Assembly (NCBI RefSeq): GCF_009754915.1
Contig: NZ_WPIK01000001.1
Coordinates: forward strand, 310,001-374,000
From: Mucilaginibacter arboris
GTDB lineage: Bacteria; Bacteroidota; Bacteroidia; Sphingobacteriales; Sphingobacteriaceae
Length of the DNA stretch: 64,000 bases
Direction: 5' to 3'
Shown in pieces: positions 50,538 through 61,100 of the stretch. The translations under genes and the position numbers were made by a program. The notes under the pieces are model-generated. The model ran no database searches. It saw only the letters and a program-made list of their open reading frames with translations, and was not told where the DNA came from. Numbering within the stretch: position 1 is the stretch's first letter; each line of letters begins with the position of its first letter.

Positions 50538-52864
50538 AATTTTACTTCGATTTTTTTACCAGCATAACGAACTGTTTTATCTGTTTTGCTATAAGGTTGC
50601 AAGCTGAATTTTTTCTGCGGAGTGATTAAAACTAACTTAAAGTTCCTTGTGTGCAACATGCTGGCAAATTCGTTTTTCCGATCAGCAATAGAAAGCGTTT
50701 TAGTTAGGTCATTCCAATTAAAATGGATTGCCGAATATTTCCCTTTTTCGTAATTATAGCTATCGCCTTCATCTTCATACAAATCAAACTCGGCATCGCC
50801 TCCCGGATAAATCCTTATTTCCAGATCCTCCCACTTCTTTTCCTGAGCGTACTGCACTTTCGGCCCCCAAGGGATGATAGAACCAGCTTTTACATACAAG
50901 GGCATAACGTCTATCGGCGTGGCTTTCGTAACTGTTTTTCCTCCGGTAATACGTTCGTTCGTCCATAAATCAAACCAGGAGGCGTTGGCTGGAAGATAAA
51001 CAGACTGGCTTTTTTCACCTTTTGTAGTAACAGGAGAAACCAGAAAAGACTTACCAAACATATATTCATTATCTATATCCAACACCTGCTTATCCTTCGC
51101 AAAATCCATAAAAAGGGCGCGAATTATAGAGCCAGAATTATGAGTTACGTTCCATGCTGTAGAATATAAATAAGGAAGCAGGCTATAACGCAGATTAATA
51201 AATTTTTCCTGAACATCGAATATTTCGTCTCCGCGATTTCCAAACTGGTAAATCTCCCGCGGAATATCTGTTCCGTGCGAACGCATCATTGGTGTAAACG
51301 TTGCGAACTGCATCCAGCGGGTATAAAGCTCCTGAAATTCCGGGTTTTTGGCTCCTCCTCCTTTTACAAATGAGCCTGCAAAGAAACCGCCGATGTCTGT
51401 ATTCCAGTAAGGAATGCCGCAAAGAGAAAAATTTAGTCCGGCCGGAATCTGTTTGCGAAACGTTTGCCAATCAGACCTAACATCACCGCTCCAGGTATTT
51501 GCGCCATAACGCTGCTGGCCGGCAAAAGCAGACCTGGTTAAAATAGTTACCCGTTTAGCTGAAGTTGTTTTACGCTGATTATTGTACACCCCACCAACAT
51601 GTACCAAAGGAAAAGCATTGATAACGCTACGAAAAGACCCAAGAAAAGTAGGCTGATCAAAATCCCTGTCTTTAATATTAATATGATCCGGTTCAGAAGA
51701 ATCCAGCCACCAGCCATCTGTTCCTAAAGAAAAAATACCTTTATTCAGGTAGTTCCAGTAAATATCTCTCGCAACCGGATTATACACATCATAAGGCTTA
51801 GTTCCGCTTTTAGGCGGCCAGGTATCAAAATCAAGCAGCATCTTTTTTTCTTTAAATTCTGCATATTGATTAGTTAAAGGCCCAAATCCCGGCCAGGCAA
51901 CAATAAAAAGATGCGCTTTCAATTGGTGAACTTTGTTTATCATTCCTTGTGGATCAGGATAAGTAACGTGGTCAAAACTCATGGCATTCCACATGCTGTC
52001 CCTTCCCCAGTATTGCCAGTCCTGGATAATTCCATCCAGCGGAACCTGGAGGTTTCGGTATTTTTGTACTACTTCTAACAATTCATTTTGTGTTTTGTAA
52101 CGTTCTCTGGATTGATTGAAACCATAAACCCATAATGGCATTAATGGTGCTTGTCCGGTTAAATCTCGCATTTGAGCGATAACGCCATCTCCGCTTCCGC
52201 CCAAAAGGAAATAATAATCGGAACAGTCGCCAATTTCAGAATCAAAAGATGTTTCCTGAGGATTATCTGTAAAAGTTGTAGGCGAATAATTATCCCAAAA
52301 AACACCATAACCTTTTATGGATTGCAGGAAAGGAATGCAAACTTTCATGTTTTCATTCCGCAGATAAACCTTTTGATTGCGTTGGTTCATCTTGCCGTTT
52401 TGCTGCTCGCCCAAGCCGTAAATTACTTCATCCTTGTCGAGCATAAAAGCTTGCCTTACTGCATAAGTATTTCTGTTTACATCTTTTACGGGCGTAAATT
52501 GTGTTCCATAATCTTTCTCGGTAAACAAAGCATTTCCAGTCAGGTTACTAAATAAAACTTTTCCGGTTTGCAGATTTAGATCGACCTGTACCGCTTTGCT
52601 TTTTAAGGTCACTAAATTATTTTGCTGACTGATGCCTAATTGTGTTGCTTCCGGTTTTTTTATAACAGAGAGGCTTTCCTTTTTAAAGGGAATGCCTTGC
52701 GGTGATTTTAATACTCTGACAATTTCTGGAGAGTAGAATTGAATTTCTACATCCATCGACTCAGCACTAGTTTTTATACCCAATGAAGTACGATGATATT
52801 GTTGAGCAAAACCTTGCAGAACGGCAAGAAGAACTATAAAAACAGTAATAGTTTCCTTTTTCAA
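50534..52864 (-). CDS. GH31 family glycoside hydrolase
   Basis: 776 residues from a TTG at 52864 (M/L-KKETITVFIVLLAVLQGFA signal peptide). TIM barrel with the GH31 nucleophile Asp388 in WWLDSSEP and acid/base Asp461 in WSGDVRSDW, then CGIPYWNTDIGGFF and the C-terminal beta sandwiches (LPANASWFDLWTNERI). The WWLDSSEP form is the kind seen in alpha-xylosidase-like members. The specificity (alpha-xyloside, alpha-glucoside or alpha-galactoside) cannot be settled. It is the first enzyme after SusD, 239 bases away, so a promoter of its own is possible. Confidence 0.88.
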   Translation of the reverse strand: MKKETITVFIVLLAVLQGFAQQYHRTSLGIKTSAESMDVEIQFYSPEIVRVLKSPQGIPFKKESLSVIKKPEATQLGISQQNNLVTLKSKAVQVDLNLQTGKVLFSNLTGNALFTEKDYGTQFTPVKDVNRNTYAVRQAFMLDKDEVIYGLGEQQNGKMNQRNQKVYLRNENMKVCIPFLQSIKGYGVFWDNYSPTTFTDNPQETSFDSEIGDCSDYYFLLGGSGDGVIAQMRDLTGQAPLMPLWVYGFNQSRERYKTQNELLEVVQKYRNLQVPLDGIIQDWQYWGRDSMWNAMSFDHVTYPDPQGMINKVHQLKAHLFIVAWPGFGPLTNQYAEFKEKKMLLDFDTWPPKSGTKPYDVYNPVARDIYWNYLNKGIFSLGTDGWWLDSSEPDHINIKDRDFDQPTFLGSFRSVINAFPLVHVGGVYNNQRKTTSAKRVTILTRSAFAGQQRYGANTWSGDVRSDWQTFRKQIPAGLNFSLCGIPYWNTDIGGFFAGSFVKGGGAKNPEFQELYTRWMQFATFTPMMRSHGTDIPREIYQFGNRGDEIFDVQEKFINLRYSLLPYLYSTAWNVTHNSGSIIRALFMDFAKDKQVLDIDNEYMFGKSFLVSPVTTKGEKSQSVYLPANASWFDLWTNERITGGKTVTKATPIDVMPLYVKAGSIIPWGPKVQYAQEKKWEDLEIRIYPGGDAEFDLYEDEGDSYNYEKGKYSAIHFNWNDLTKTLSIADRKNEFASMLHTRNFKLVLITPQKKFSLQPYSKTDKTVRYAGKKIEVKL

Positions 52865-53103
52865 AGTAGAATTTGTGTTTATAGAGTATTCTTATTAGGT
52901 GCTGACTTCAATTTATTAAATCATGCTAATTTGAAATTAAGCAAGAGATAATTTAAATTTTATAAATCAAACAGATAAGCATATACTACTATACTATAGA
53001 AAAACTTAAGAGAGCTTTCTTACTTCTTTTATAGGATAATTATTTACAGCAAATATCAAAATCAAACATTTCAACATTTGCTGTAATAATTATTCTCATT
53101 TAA

Positions 53104-54729
53104 TTAATATCCAGGATTTTGCTCTAAAACAGCATCTTTATTTAATTGAATTTCTGTTAATGGAATAGGCAATAATAGATTCTTGCTGGTTAAACCAGTG
53201 GTTGGGTGCTGTGCATCATTTGAATTTAACCTTATAGCACGGTCAACCAATGTTCCGGTACGCATTAAAGTCATGCGGCGGTTTTCTTCTCCTATCAGTT
53301 CTCTCGCACGTTCATCTAAAATAAAATCCATTGTCATTTGGGCTGCGGTAACTTGTACAGCGCCAGCCCTGGTCCTTAATGCGTTTATACTTGTAGCAGC
53401 TTGTGTTAATTTTCCCTGTTTAAATTGTGCTTCGGCTAATAATAAATAGGTTTCGCCCAGTCGCATCATGATAAAATCTTTAATCATGGCATAACCAAAG
53501 GTGTCATTAGGATCAAATGCTCCCCATTTGGTTGTACTTGGACAAATCCGGAATAAAGTATCTGCTCCTGTAAACGGCACAGGTTTCCCTAACAAGGCTG
53601 GAAACGCCGGATCATTATAATAATAACGCCTTTTAATGCTGTATTTTGAATTGCGGATATCATCAGATCCATATAAGCCGTAAAGCACCCAGTTGCTTAA
53701 CCTTAACCTACCAATACCACGTCCACCAAGTGAGTCGCAAGGTAACATACCAGGGATAGCATAATACGCTGCGCCAAATACACGCCGTTGTTGTGCATTA
53801 TCAACGTTTCCACCAACAACAGCAGTTGGGTTTTCCTGTTCTAGTACCCAAATTGCTTCGGAGTTTCCTTGCCAGCGTCTTTGATTGCCATAAACAAACA
53901 TGTCAGAATAGTAATCGCCTGCGCCACTTGCCCTTACGCCATAGCGGGTTTTGACCAAACTAAATTTACCACTGTTAATAACAGCCTGCGCCTGCTGTTC
54001 GGCCAAGTCGTTTTTACCCATACGCAAGTAAGCTTCGGCCAGTAACTGCATGGCCATATATTTATTTGCCCTGCTAACCGGTTTGCCCTGAACATTTGTT
54101 TTAACGGTACCGCCGTTTAAATCGTATAGGTTAGTGCTTGCATAGGTAAGATCACTGATGATTTGATTATTTACATCGTCTAAAGATGCACGTACAAAGT
54201 CGGTTTTGGGCCCTGTTAATGCATGTACAATTAATGGTACGCGTCCGTATAGAGTAGCAAGGTTATTATAAGCATAAGCTCTGAAAAACCTGGCTTCTGC
54301 TTCAGCCTGCTTTTTACCAACAGGTCCTATTTTAGTTGTTGATGGATCTTCAACCGCATCAATAATAATATTGGCATTATTAATTAATGAATAATTTCTT
54401 TGCCATGTATAAGATGCTGCCCCATCTGTATTGGTTAACTGTGAATAATTGTAATAAGGTACTTCTATACCTTGCTGCTGTGCAGTAGCATTAGCTACGT
54501 CTGTACCCACCTGCCATACACTTGGCCAGCCTTGATTCGCTGAATAAGTAAGCGTACCTGTTTGATATTGATATAAACCCACCAGTTCTGCCTCAAATCC
54601 TAACGAATCTGTAAGGGTTATAGGCGTATAAGAAGAATAAGGCTTCTCTGCTAAAAAGCTTTTTTTACAAGATTCAAACGAGATGAGAAGCACTAATATA
54701 GAACTTAATATGATAGAAAACTTTTTCAT
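53104..54729 (-). CDS. SusD/RagB family lipoprotein (PUL)
   Basis: 541 residues. A lipoprotein signal peptide with Cys in SFESCKK (about residue 21) is followed by SusD features: the IIDAVEDPSTTKIGP region, RFFRAYAYNNLATLYGRVPL, the TPR bundle (MAMQLLAEAYLRMGKNDLA, GETYLLLAEAQFKQGK) and the C-terminal IPLTEIQLNKDAVLEQNPGY. It is the ligand-binding surface partner of the SusC encoded 16 bases upstream. Confidence 0.94.
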   Translation of the reverse strand: MKKFSIILSSILVLLISFESCKKSFLAEKPYSSYTPITLTDSLGFEAELVGLYQYQTGTLTYSANQGWPSVWQVGTDVANATAQQQGIEVPYYNYSQLTNTDGAASYTWQRNYSLINNANIIIDAVEDPSTTKIGPVGKKQAEAEARFFRAYAYNNLATLYGRVPLIVHALTGPKTDFVRASLDDVNNQIISDLTYASTNLYDLNGGTVKTNVQGKPVSRANKYMAMQLLAEAYLRMGKNDLAEQQAQAVINSGKFSLVKTRYGVRASGAGDYYSDMFVYGNQRRWQGNSEAIWVLEQENPTAVVGGNVDNAQQRRVFGAAYYAIPGMLPCDSLGGRGIGRLRLSNWVLYGLYGSDDIRNSKYSIKRRYYYNDPAFPALLGKPVPFTGADTLFRICPSTTKWGAFDPNDTFGYAMIKDFIMMRLGETYLLLAEAQFKQGKLTQAATSINALRTRAGAVQVTAAQMTMDFILDERARELIGEENRRMTLMRTGTLVDRAIRLNSNDAQHPTTGLTSKNLLLPIPLTEIQLNKDAVLEQNPGY

Positions 54730-54745
54730 GTTTTTATATTTATCT

Positions 54746-57700
54746 TTATTTTAAAGAAATATTTAACCCTAAAACAATCGTTCGGGTTACAGGATAATTA
54801 TTTGTCCAGTCGGCAACAAAGGCTGATTGGTTAGCTCCGGTATTTGAAGTTCCTCTGGTGTAATATGTTTGTTCAGGATCCCAACCTATCCAATTAGTGA
54901 AAGTATATAAGTTACGTCCGCTTAAATAAACTGTTAATCCTGATAAACCAATGTTATTTACCACTCTTTGAGGTATTACATAACTAAGCGTAATATCTTT
55001 AATACGGGTGTAACTGGCATCATGCGGATAACCATAACCACGGGTATTGGTATAAGTTAGTGATTGAAAATCCTGACTTCCATTGGTTGGTGTCCAATAA
55101 CCTATTTCTGCTGGTGTATTTCTTCTGCCTGATTCATCCGCATAATTGTAATCATTATCGTTTTTTAGCATGCCTTGTGCAGTTTGTATGAAAATATTTA
55201 GGTTGAAGTTTTTGTAGTGAAACGTATTGGTTAAACCACCTGTCCATTTTGGTGCTGTTTGTCCAAGGATAACCCGGTCATCAGCCGTGATCTTTCCGTC
55301 TCCATTCGTATCTGCAAATTTTAGGTCGCCAGGTTTAGCGCCTGGGTCTTGTTTGGAAGCATCTTCTCCTGTCTGCCAAACACCTGTCATTTTATAATCG
55401 TAAATCACACTAATAGGCTGACCAATAAACCAGCGGTTGCCCAAGTCACTTTTTTGATCTCCGTATAAATCAACAATTTTATTTTTATTTGTTGCATAAA
55501 CAATCGTACTTTCCCAACGAAAATTTTTGCTAACAATATTTCTTGTATTTAACGTAACCTCTAAACCTTGATTAGCAGTTTTACCAATATTATCTAAAAC
55601 GCTGCTATAACCAGTAATGGTAGGTAAGCTTCGGCTAAGTAACAAGCCGCTACTATGTGTTTTATAAGCATCTACTGTACCATTAATACGGTTATTTAAT
55701 ACACCAAAGTCAACTCCAATATTGGCTTGTACTGAAGTTTCCCAATGCAGATTAGAGTTACCCAGATTACCAGCTTGTGCGCCTATTGTACTTACACCAT
55801 TAAACGGAAAACGAACCGTACCATCAGTAGTGATGGTGCGGTAAACAGAAATAGCTTCATTCCCTGATTTACCATAAGAACCTCTTAATTTTAAGTTATT
55901 TACGACTTTAGAATCTTTAAGAAAATTCTCTTGGCTAATATTCCAGCCGAGCGCTGCCGAAGGGAACCAGCCATATTTGGTTGTGTTTGCACCAAACACA
56001 GAAGAACCATCGCGACGGGCAGTAACTGTAAACAGGTAACGACTGTTGTATGAATAATTAATACGGCCCATCTGTGAAGCAGCGGCATACCTGTCAGAAT
56101 ATGAGGAGGATGTTTGTGTAGCACCAGCACCAATGTTGTTAAAGGAAAAAACATCATTTACGAAGTTGGTAGCGCCTGCTGTTGAAGTAAAATATCTCCG
56201 CCCTTGAGCACTATATAAACCTGTAAAATCAAAATGATGTTTTCCTATATCACGATTATAATATAAAAGATTTTCAATAGTGTAAGCATTCGTTTCTGAA
56301 CTTGCAGCGCTTGCTGAACCAAGCGGCGTATTGGCAAGTCGACCGCTATAACTATCTACACGGGTTGGCAAATAATTATACCCTGCATTTAGGCGATATC
56401 TTAAACCCTTTAGTACGCCCCCAAATTTAACCTCAGCATAACCATTACCTTGGAGATTAACACTACGGTTAATTTGATCTGTGGTTAAGCCAAGTAAAGG
56501 ATTGGTATATAACTGCTCTGGTGACATCGGATAAATAGCATAAGTACCGTCTGCATTATATACGTTACCATAAGGGCTCATAGCAGTAGCATTCAGAAGA
56601 TTAGCCCGACCACCATCATAATTATTACTGGTTATAAATGATGACATTCCTACTGTTAGAAAATTGGTTACATTGATATCCAAATTTGATCGTACGCTTA
56701 CCCTTTGGTACTGATATCCTTTAACAACACCCTTTTGCTTTAAATAATCTCCAGAAACGAAATACTTAATATCTGGAGAACCGCCGGAAATGCTTAGGTT
56801 ATGGTCCTGCATGATTCCTTGCTGGGTAACCTCTTTTACCCAATCAATAGTCCGGCCGGCAGCATAATTAGCCCTTTCGGCGTTGTTGTATACCGGTTCG
56901 GGAAACTGCTGTTTCAGATTATTTTGAGATTCATAGTCCAGAAATTTTTGTGTAAAAGATGCTGGATCGCGAGGTTTAAGTATATGGGCAATATTCTCAA
57001 GTCCTGTATAACCACTATAACGGATAACTGGTTTACCTGAAGTACCTCGCTTAGTAGTGATCAGGATTACACCATTTGCGCCATTAGTACCATAAATGGC
57101 TACAGCAGATGCATCTTTTAGTATTTCCATCGAGGCAATATCATTAGGATTGATATCATTTAACGAACCACCACTTTTACTTAACGGTATACCATCTACT
57201 ACAACATAAGGACCTGAACCGGCAGTTATTGAGTTCTGACCACGTATCAACGCCGCTGGCTGGGTGCCCGGAACTGAGGAAGACGTACTAACGTTTACAC
57301 CTGCAACTGAACCTTCAAGCGCTTGCAATACATTCGTAACAGGCAATTCCTCTAACCGTGATTTAGGTACAGAAGCAACCGAACCGGTAATATCAGACCG
57401 CTTTTGTGTACCGTAACCTACTACTACAACTTCGTTTAGCTTTTGACCGCTGGCATTTAATGCCATTGTTACACTTATTTTTGTCCGCCCTGCAACTGCA
57501 ATTGTTTGTGTTGTATAGCCAATGTAAGAAAATCTTAGCCGGGCATTAGAGGGAGCTGTTAAACGAAATTCTCCGTTAACATCGGTAACTGTTCCGACTG
57601 TGCTGGCTTCAACCCTGATGCTTACCCCCGGTAGCGTAAGGTTTTTATCATCTGTTACTTTCCCGGTTATATTAATATTGGGAGAAGTGGTTTGTGCGGA

Positions 57701-57793
57701 TACGTTCTCGTACAGAAGCACAACAAAAAGAATGCATAGCCTTACCAAACTTAAATAGGGAAAAGCCTTTTTAGTAAAAATTTTCATCTTCAT
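54746..57793 (-). CDS. SusC/RagA TonB-linked outer membrane transporter (PUL)
   Basis: 1015 residues. A signal peptide is followed by a carboxypeptidase-regulatory domain (NINITGKVTDDKNLTLPGVS, about 38-115), the VVVVGYGTQ box, a plug (NVLQALEGSVAGVNV, INPNDIASMEILKDASAVAIYG) and a 22-strand-type barrel ending in IVLGLNISLK. It imports oligosaccharides released at the surface, with the adjacent SusD as lid. It is preceded by a 363-base gap and then the hybrid regulator. Confidence 0.95.
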   Translation of the reverse strand: MKMKIFTKKAFPYLSLVRLCILFVVLLYENVSAQTTSPNINITGKVTDDKNLTLPGVSIRVEASTVGTVTDVNGEFRLTAPSNARLRFSYIGYTTQTIAVAGRTKISVTMALNASGQKLNEVVVVGYGTQKRSDITGSVASVPKSRLEELPVTNVLQALEGSVAGVNVSTSSSVPGTQPAALIRGQNSITAGSGPYVVVDGIPLSKSGGSLNDINPNDIASMEILKDASAVAIYGTNGANGVILITTKRGTSGKPVIRYSGYTGLENIAHILKPRDPASFTQKFLDYESQNNLKQQFPEPVYNNAERANYAAGRTIDWVKEVTQQGIMQDHNLSISGGSPDIKYFVSGDYLKQKGVVKGYQYQRVSVRSNLDINVTNFLTVGMSSFITSNNYDGGRANLLNATAMSPYGNVYNADGTYAIYPMSPEQLYTNPLLGLTTDQINRSVNLQGNGYAEVKFGGVLKGLRYRLNAGYNYLPTRVDSYSGRLANTPLGSASAASSETNAYTIENLLYYNRDIGKHHFDFTGLYSAQGRRYFTSTAGATNFVNDVFSFNNIGAGATQTSSSYSDRYAAASQMGRINYSYNSRYLFTVTARRDGSSVFGANTTKYGWFPSAALGWNISQENFLKDSKVVNNLKLRGSYGKSGNEAISVYRTITTDGTVRFPFNGVSTIGAQAGNLGNSNLHWETSVQANIGVDFGVLNNRINGTVDAYKTHSSGLLLSRSLPTITGYSSVLDNIGKTANQGLEVTLNTRNIVSKNFRWESTIVYATNKNKIVDLYGDQKSDLGNRWFIGQPISVIYDYKMTGVWQTGEDASKQDPGAKPGDLKFADTNGDGKITADDRVILGQTAPKWTGGLTNTFHYKNFNLNIFIQTAQGMLKNDNDYNYADESGRRNTPAEIGYWTPTNGSQDFQSLTYTNTRGYGYPHDASYTRIKDITLSYVIPQRVVNNIGLSGLTVYLSGRNLYTFTNWIGWDPEQTYYTRGTSNTGANQSAFVADWTNNYPVTRTIVLGLNISLK

Positions 57794-58156
57794 AATTGGT
57801 ATTTAGTAGTTAATTTATTCAAGCATTTCGTACAGTTCAATACATCACTATAGTTTCCCTTAATTAATCTTTATCATACCATACATGAAATGGTACTTTC
57901 TGAAGGAATTTTTAGGTAATAAAAACAGTAATGTTAAGGCCGACAACAGCTATAGATATTGCTATCAGACCTAAATCAGGCAATTGGTTCTGGCAGCCAA
58001 ATTCGGATTGTTAAGCGGTAAGCGTGAGGGGTAAAATGATAAATTACAGGGGGATAAATTACTTTTTGTCTTTTATCTTCCCCTGCAAAAACTTTGGTTC
58101 TTTATCTTAATTTTTTGATTATTAATTAATTACCGATAAAAGAAGCATCCGTATAA
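57794..58156. other. Intergenic region between susC and the hybrid regulator gene
   Basis: 363 bases without a credible gene. It must hold the inducible susC promoter and binding site for the AraC-type output domain, but I cannot point to a clear -7 box. The 3' end of the regulator gene has an exact 12-mer copy (58137-58148) preceded by ACCGA. Confidence 0.5.
58137..58148 (-). repeat. Dispersed 12-mer, intergenic copy
   Basis: TAAAAGAAGCAT, exact, 8 bases behind the stop codon of the hybrid regulator gene. Confidence 0.9.
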
Positions 58157-61100
58157 TTAAACTCTCGCTTTAGATGCTTTTTCGTGAAGCGAATAGTTTT
58201 TATGAAAACAAACACGGTGTTTTTTAATGTACTCTGAGGGGTTTACACCAAACAGTTTATTAAACTGTTCCCGAAAATATTTCAGGTCATTAAAACCAAC
58301 CTGGAAAGCAACTTCATTTACATTTAAATCCGTATCGATTAAAAGTCCTGCCGCTTTTCTTAACCTGATAAAACGGATGAAAGCATTAACAGACTGACCG
58401 GAAATAGATTTTACTTTTTTATATAAATTAGAATGGCTCATACCGATTTCGGAAGCCAGGGTTTTAATACTAAAATCAGGATTGGTTAAATGTTTTTCTA
58501 CAATAGCAATGCATCGGTTTAGAAAGCTCTTGTATTCTTCCGAAATTTTAAGGTTGTTGAATCTTAAAGTTACCTCATTATAAAAATACTTCTGCAAATT
58601 GTCCCGGCTTTTTAAAAGGTTGGTTACCCGTGCAACCAGCAGTTCTTTTTCAAATGGTTTACTGATGTAATCATCAGCGCCTTCTTCCAACCCTTTTAAT
58701 TTTATTTCTGAGGAAGAACTTGCCGTAAGCAAAATAACCGGAATATGGCTTAAATGATCGTCTGCTTTAATGCGGTTACACAATGCTATTCCGCTTTCGC
58801 CATTCATTAAAACATCGCTGATAATTAGGTTAGGCACTTTTTCTTTGATCAGCTTAAACCCGTCTTCCGCATTTTCTGCGGTATAAACCTTGTAATGCTG
58901 TTCAAACAACCGTGTAATATACTCTCTGATCTGCTGGTCATCATCTACAATTAATATAGATTGCTGGTCTGAAATTAAGACTTCCAGGTTTTGCGCTTTT
59001 TTATCCGTAAGTGCTTCTTCTGCAAAAACATCAACATTTATCAATTCTTCTAAAATAGAATAATGTTTGGTGTCGTTCTCAAATATTAATTCGGGGGCAA
59101 AATGCAATGTTCCTTTTGGTAAACTGATCAGAAATTCTGTTCCTTTACCTATTTCTGTTTGATAAGAAATTTTGCCTTTATGACTTTCAACAAAGCTTTT
59201 AACCAGAAATAAGCCTATTCCAAAACCGTTTTTTAAAGGAGATTTATGAGGTGCCTGATAGAATTTATCAAATAACTTTTGTTCTGCGGAAGCTGTAATT
59301 CCGCAGCCGCTGTCTTTTACGGCTAAAAAAACATTCTTTTCATCCTCCTTAATCTGTACCGTTATCGTTCCGCCATCAGGTGTAAATTTTAGCGCATTAG
59401 AGATCAGGTTAAATAATATTATTTCTAATTTTTCCCGGTCAGCATAAACCTTAATCCATTCATTCTCACATTTCAGCTCATATAAAATGTGATGCTTTTT
59501 TGCCTGATGGGCAAAGCATAAATAAATTTCTTTGCAAAGCTCAAAAAAGTTCAATTCAATAACTTTAAGTTTATCTGTTTCGGATTCTGCTTTTCGAAAT
59601 AGTAAAAGCTGGTCAACCAAACTCAATAAACGCTTTGCATTACGATAAACAATGTTCAAATCGGCTGTATCCGCATCTTTGCCCTTAGTATTTAAAAGAT
59701 CTTTTACCGGATTGATAATTAAGGTAAGCGGGGTGCGAAATTCATGCGAGATATTGGTAAAAAAAGAAAGCCGTTTTTCATTCAGTTCCCGCTCCTTTTC
59801 TGCTTTGATGTGCGTTATCTCAACTTCCTGTTCCAGCCTAAACTGCTTTTTCTGATAGCGCAAATAGTAATAAACCGCTCCTGCCGCTGCACAAAAGTAT
59901 AATACGTATGCCCACCAAGTCCTGTACCAGGGCGGCAGGACTTGGATATGGATAACCCTTTCTTTCGGGCTCCAGCCGGCACTGGTATTGGTTGCCCGGA
60001 CCCTTAAAATATAATTCCCTTCGGTTAATCTGGAATAATTAGCAGTCCTGAGTTTCCCAACTTCGTTCCAGGTTTTGTCCCATCCCTGCAAAAAATAAGC
60101 ATAATTAATTTTATCAGGATAAGAATATTCGGGCGCAGCAAAGTCTACAGACAATACAGCCTTATCGTAAGGGATTGTGATGCTGTTTAAACCCAGCACA
60201 CTTTTTTTGCCGGTAAAAGAAGCATCCTGCTCTAACGGAACATTATTAATTTTAAATCCTGTTAAAAATACTTCCGGTGCACGTATATCCGGTTTGATGC
60301 TATCAGGGTAAAAAATATTGAAGCCTTTTATCCCGCCAAACAAAAACTCGCCAGATTGAAGTTTTATAGCTGCATTGTAATTAAACTGATTGCTTTGTAA
60401 ACCATCGGAATCAAAAAAATTAGAAATCTTTTTGGTTATAACGTTGTACTTAGAAATCCCGTTATAAGTGCTCAGCCATAAATTATGGCTTTTATCTTCC
60501 AAAATATTTAAAATAGAATTGCTGGCCAGGCCATTTGCTTCTGTTACATGCTCAATTTGATTGTTTTGAGGGTTAAAACGCAGTAAACCGCCGCCTTCTG
60601 TACCCAGCCATAAATAATGTTCTTCATCTTCGTAAATGGAACGGACAGGATAAGCTATTTTAATAACCTGGTGCTTTTTGCTTATTGTATCAACCTTAAC
60701 TAAAGAATTAAATGTGCCTGCCCATAATTGGCCGGAATGATCTTTAGCTAATGAAAAAATGGTTTTAATATTGGCATCAAAAAGTTCAAACTGGTTTTTT
60801 TGCTGGTTTAACTGGTAAAGCCCGCCTTCAAAACCAGCTGCTGCCCATAAGTTTTTATGCTGATCTTCCAGCAAATACCAAAGGTCTTCGTCTTCGTGCT
60901 TACTTACGCTGTTATAACAAGTGTAGTGTTCAAAAGAATGGTTCCCGCTTTTGTATTTGTTGATACCACCGCCATACGTACTCACCCAGATATTGTTCCT
61001 GTAATCCTGCAGGATGTAAGTTACATAATTATTGCTTAAGGATTGAGGATCAGCAAGATTATGCGTCATACTGATAAAAGAGCGTTGCCTGCGGTCCCAG

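Noticed and set aside
53018-53034. TTACTTCTTTTATAGG near the GH31 promoter as a repeat copy
   Set aside because: Two mismatches in the core, so not counted.
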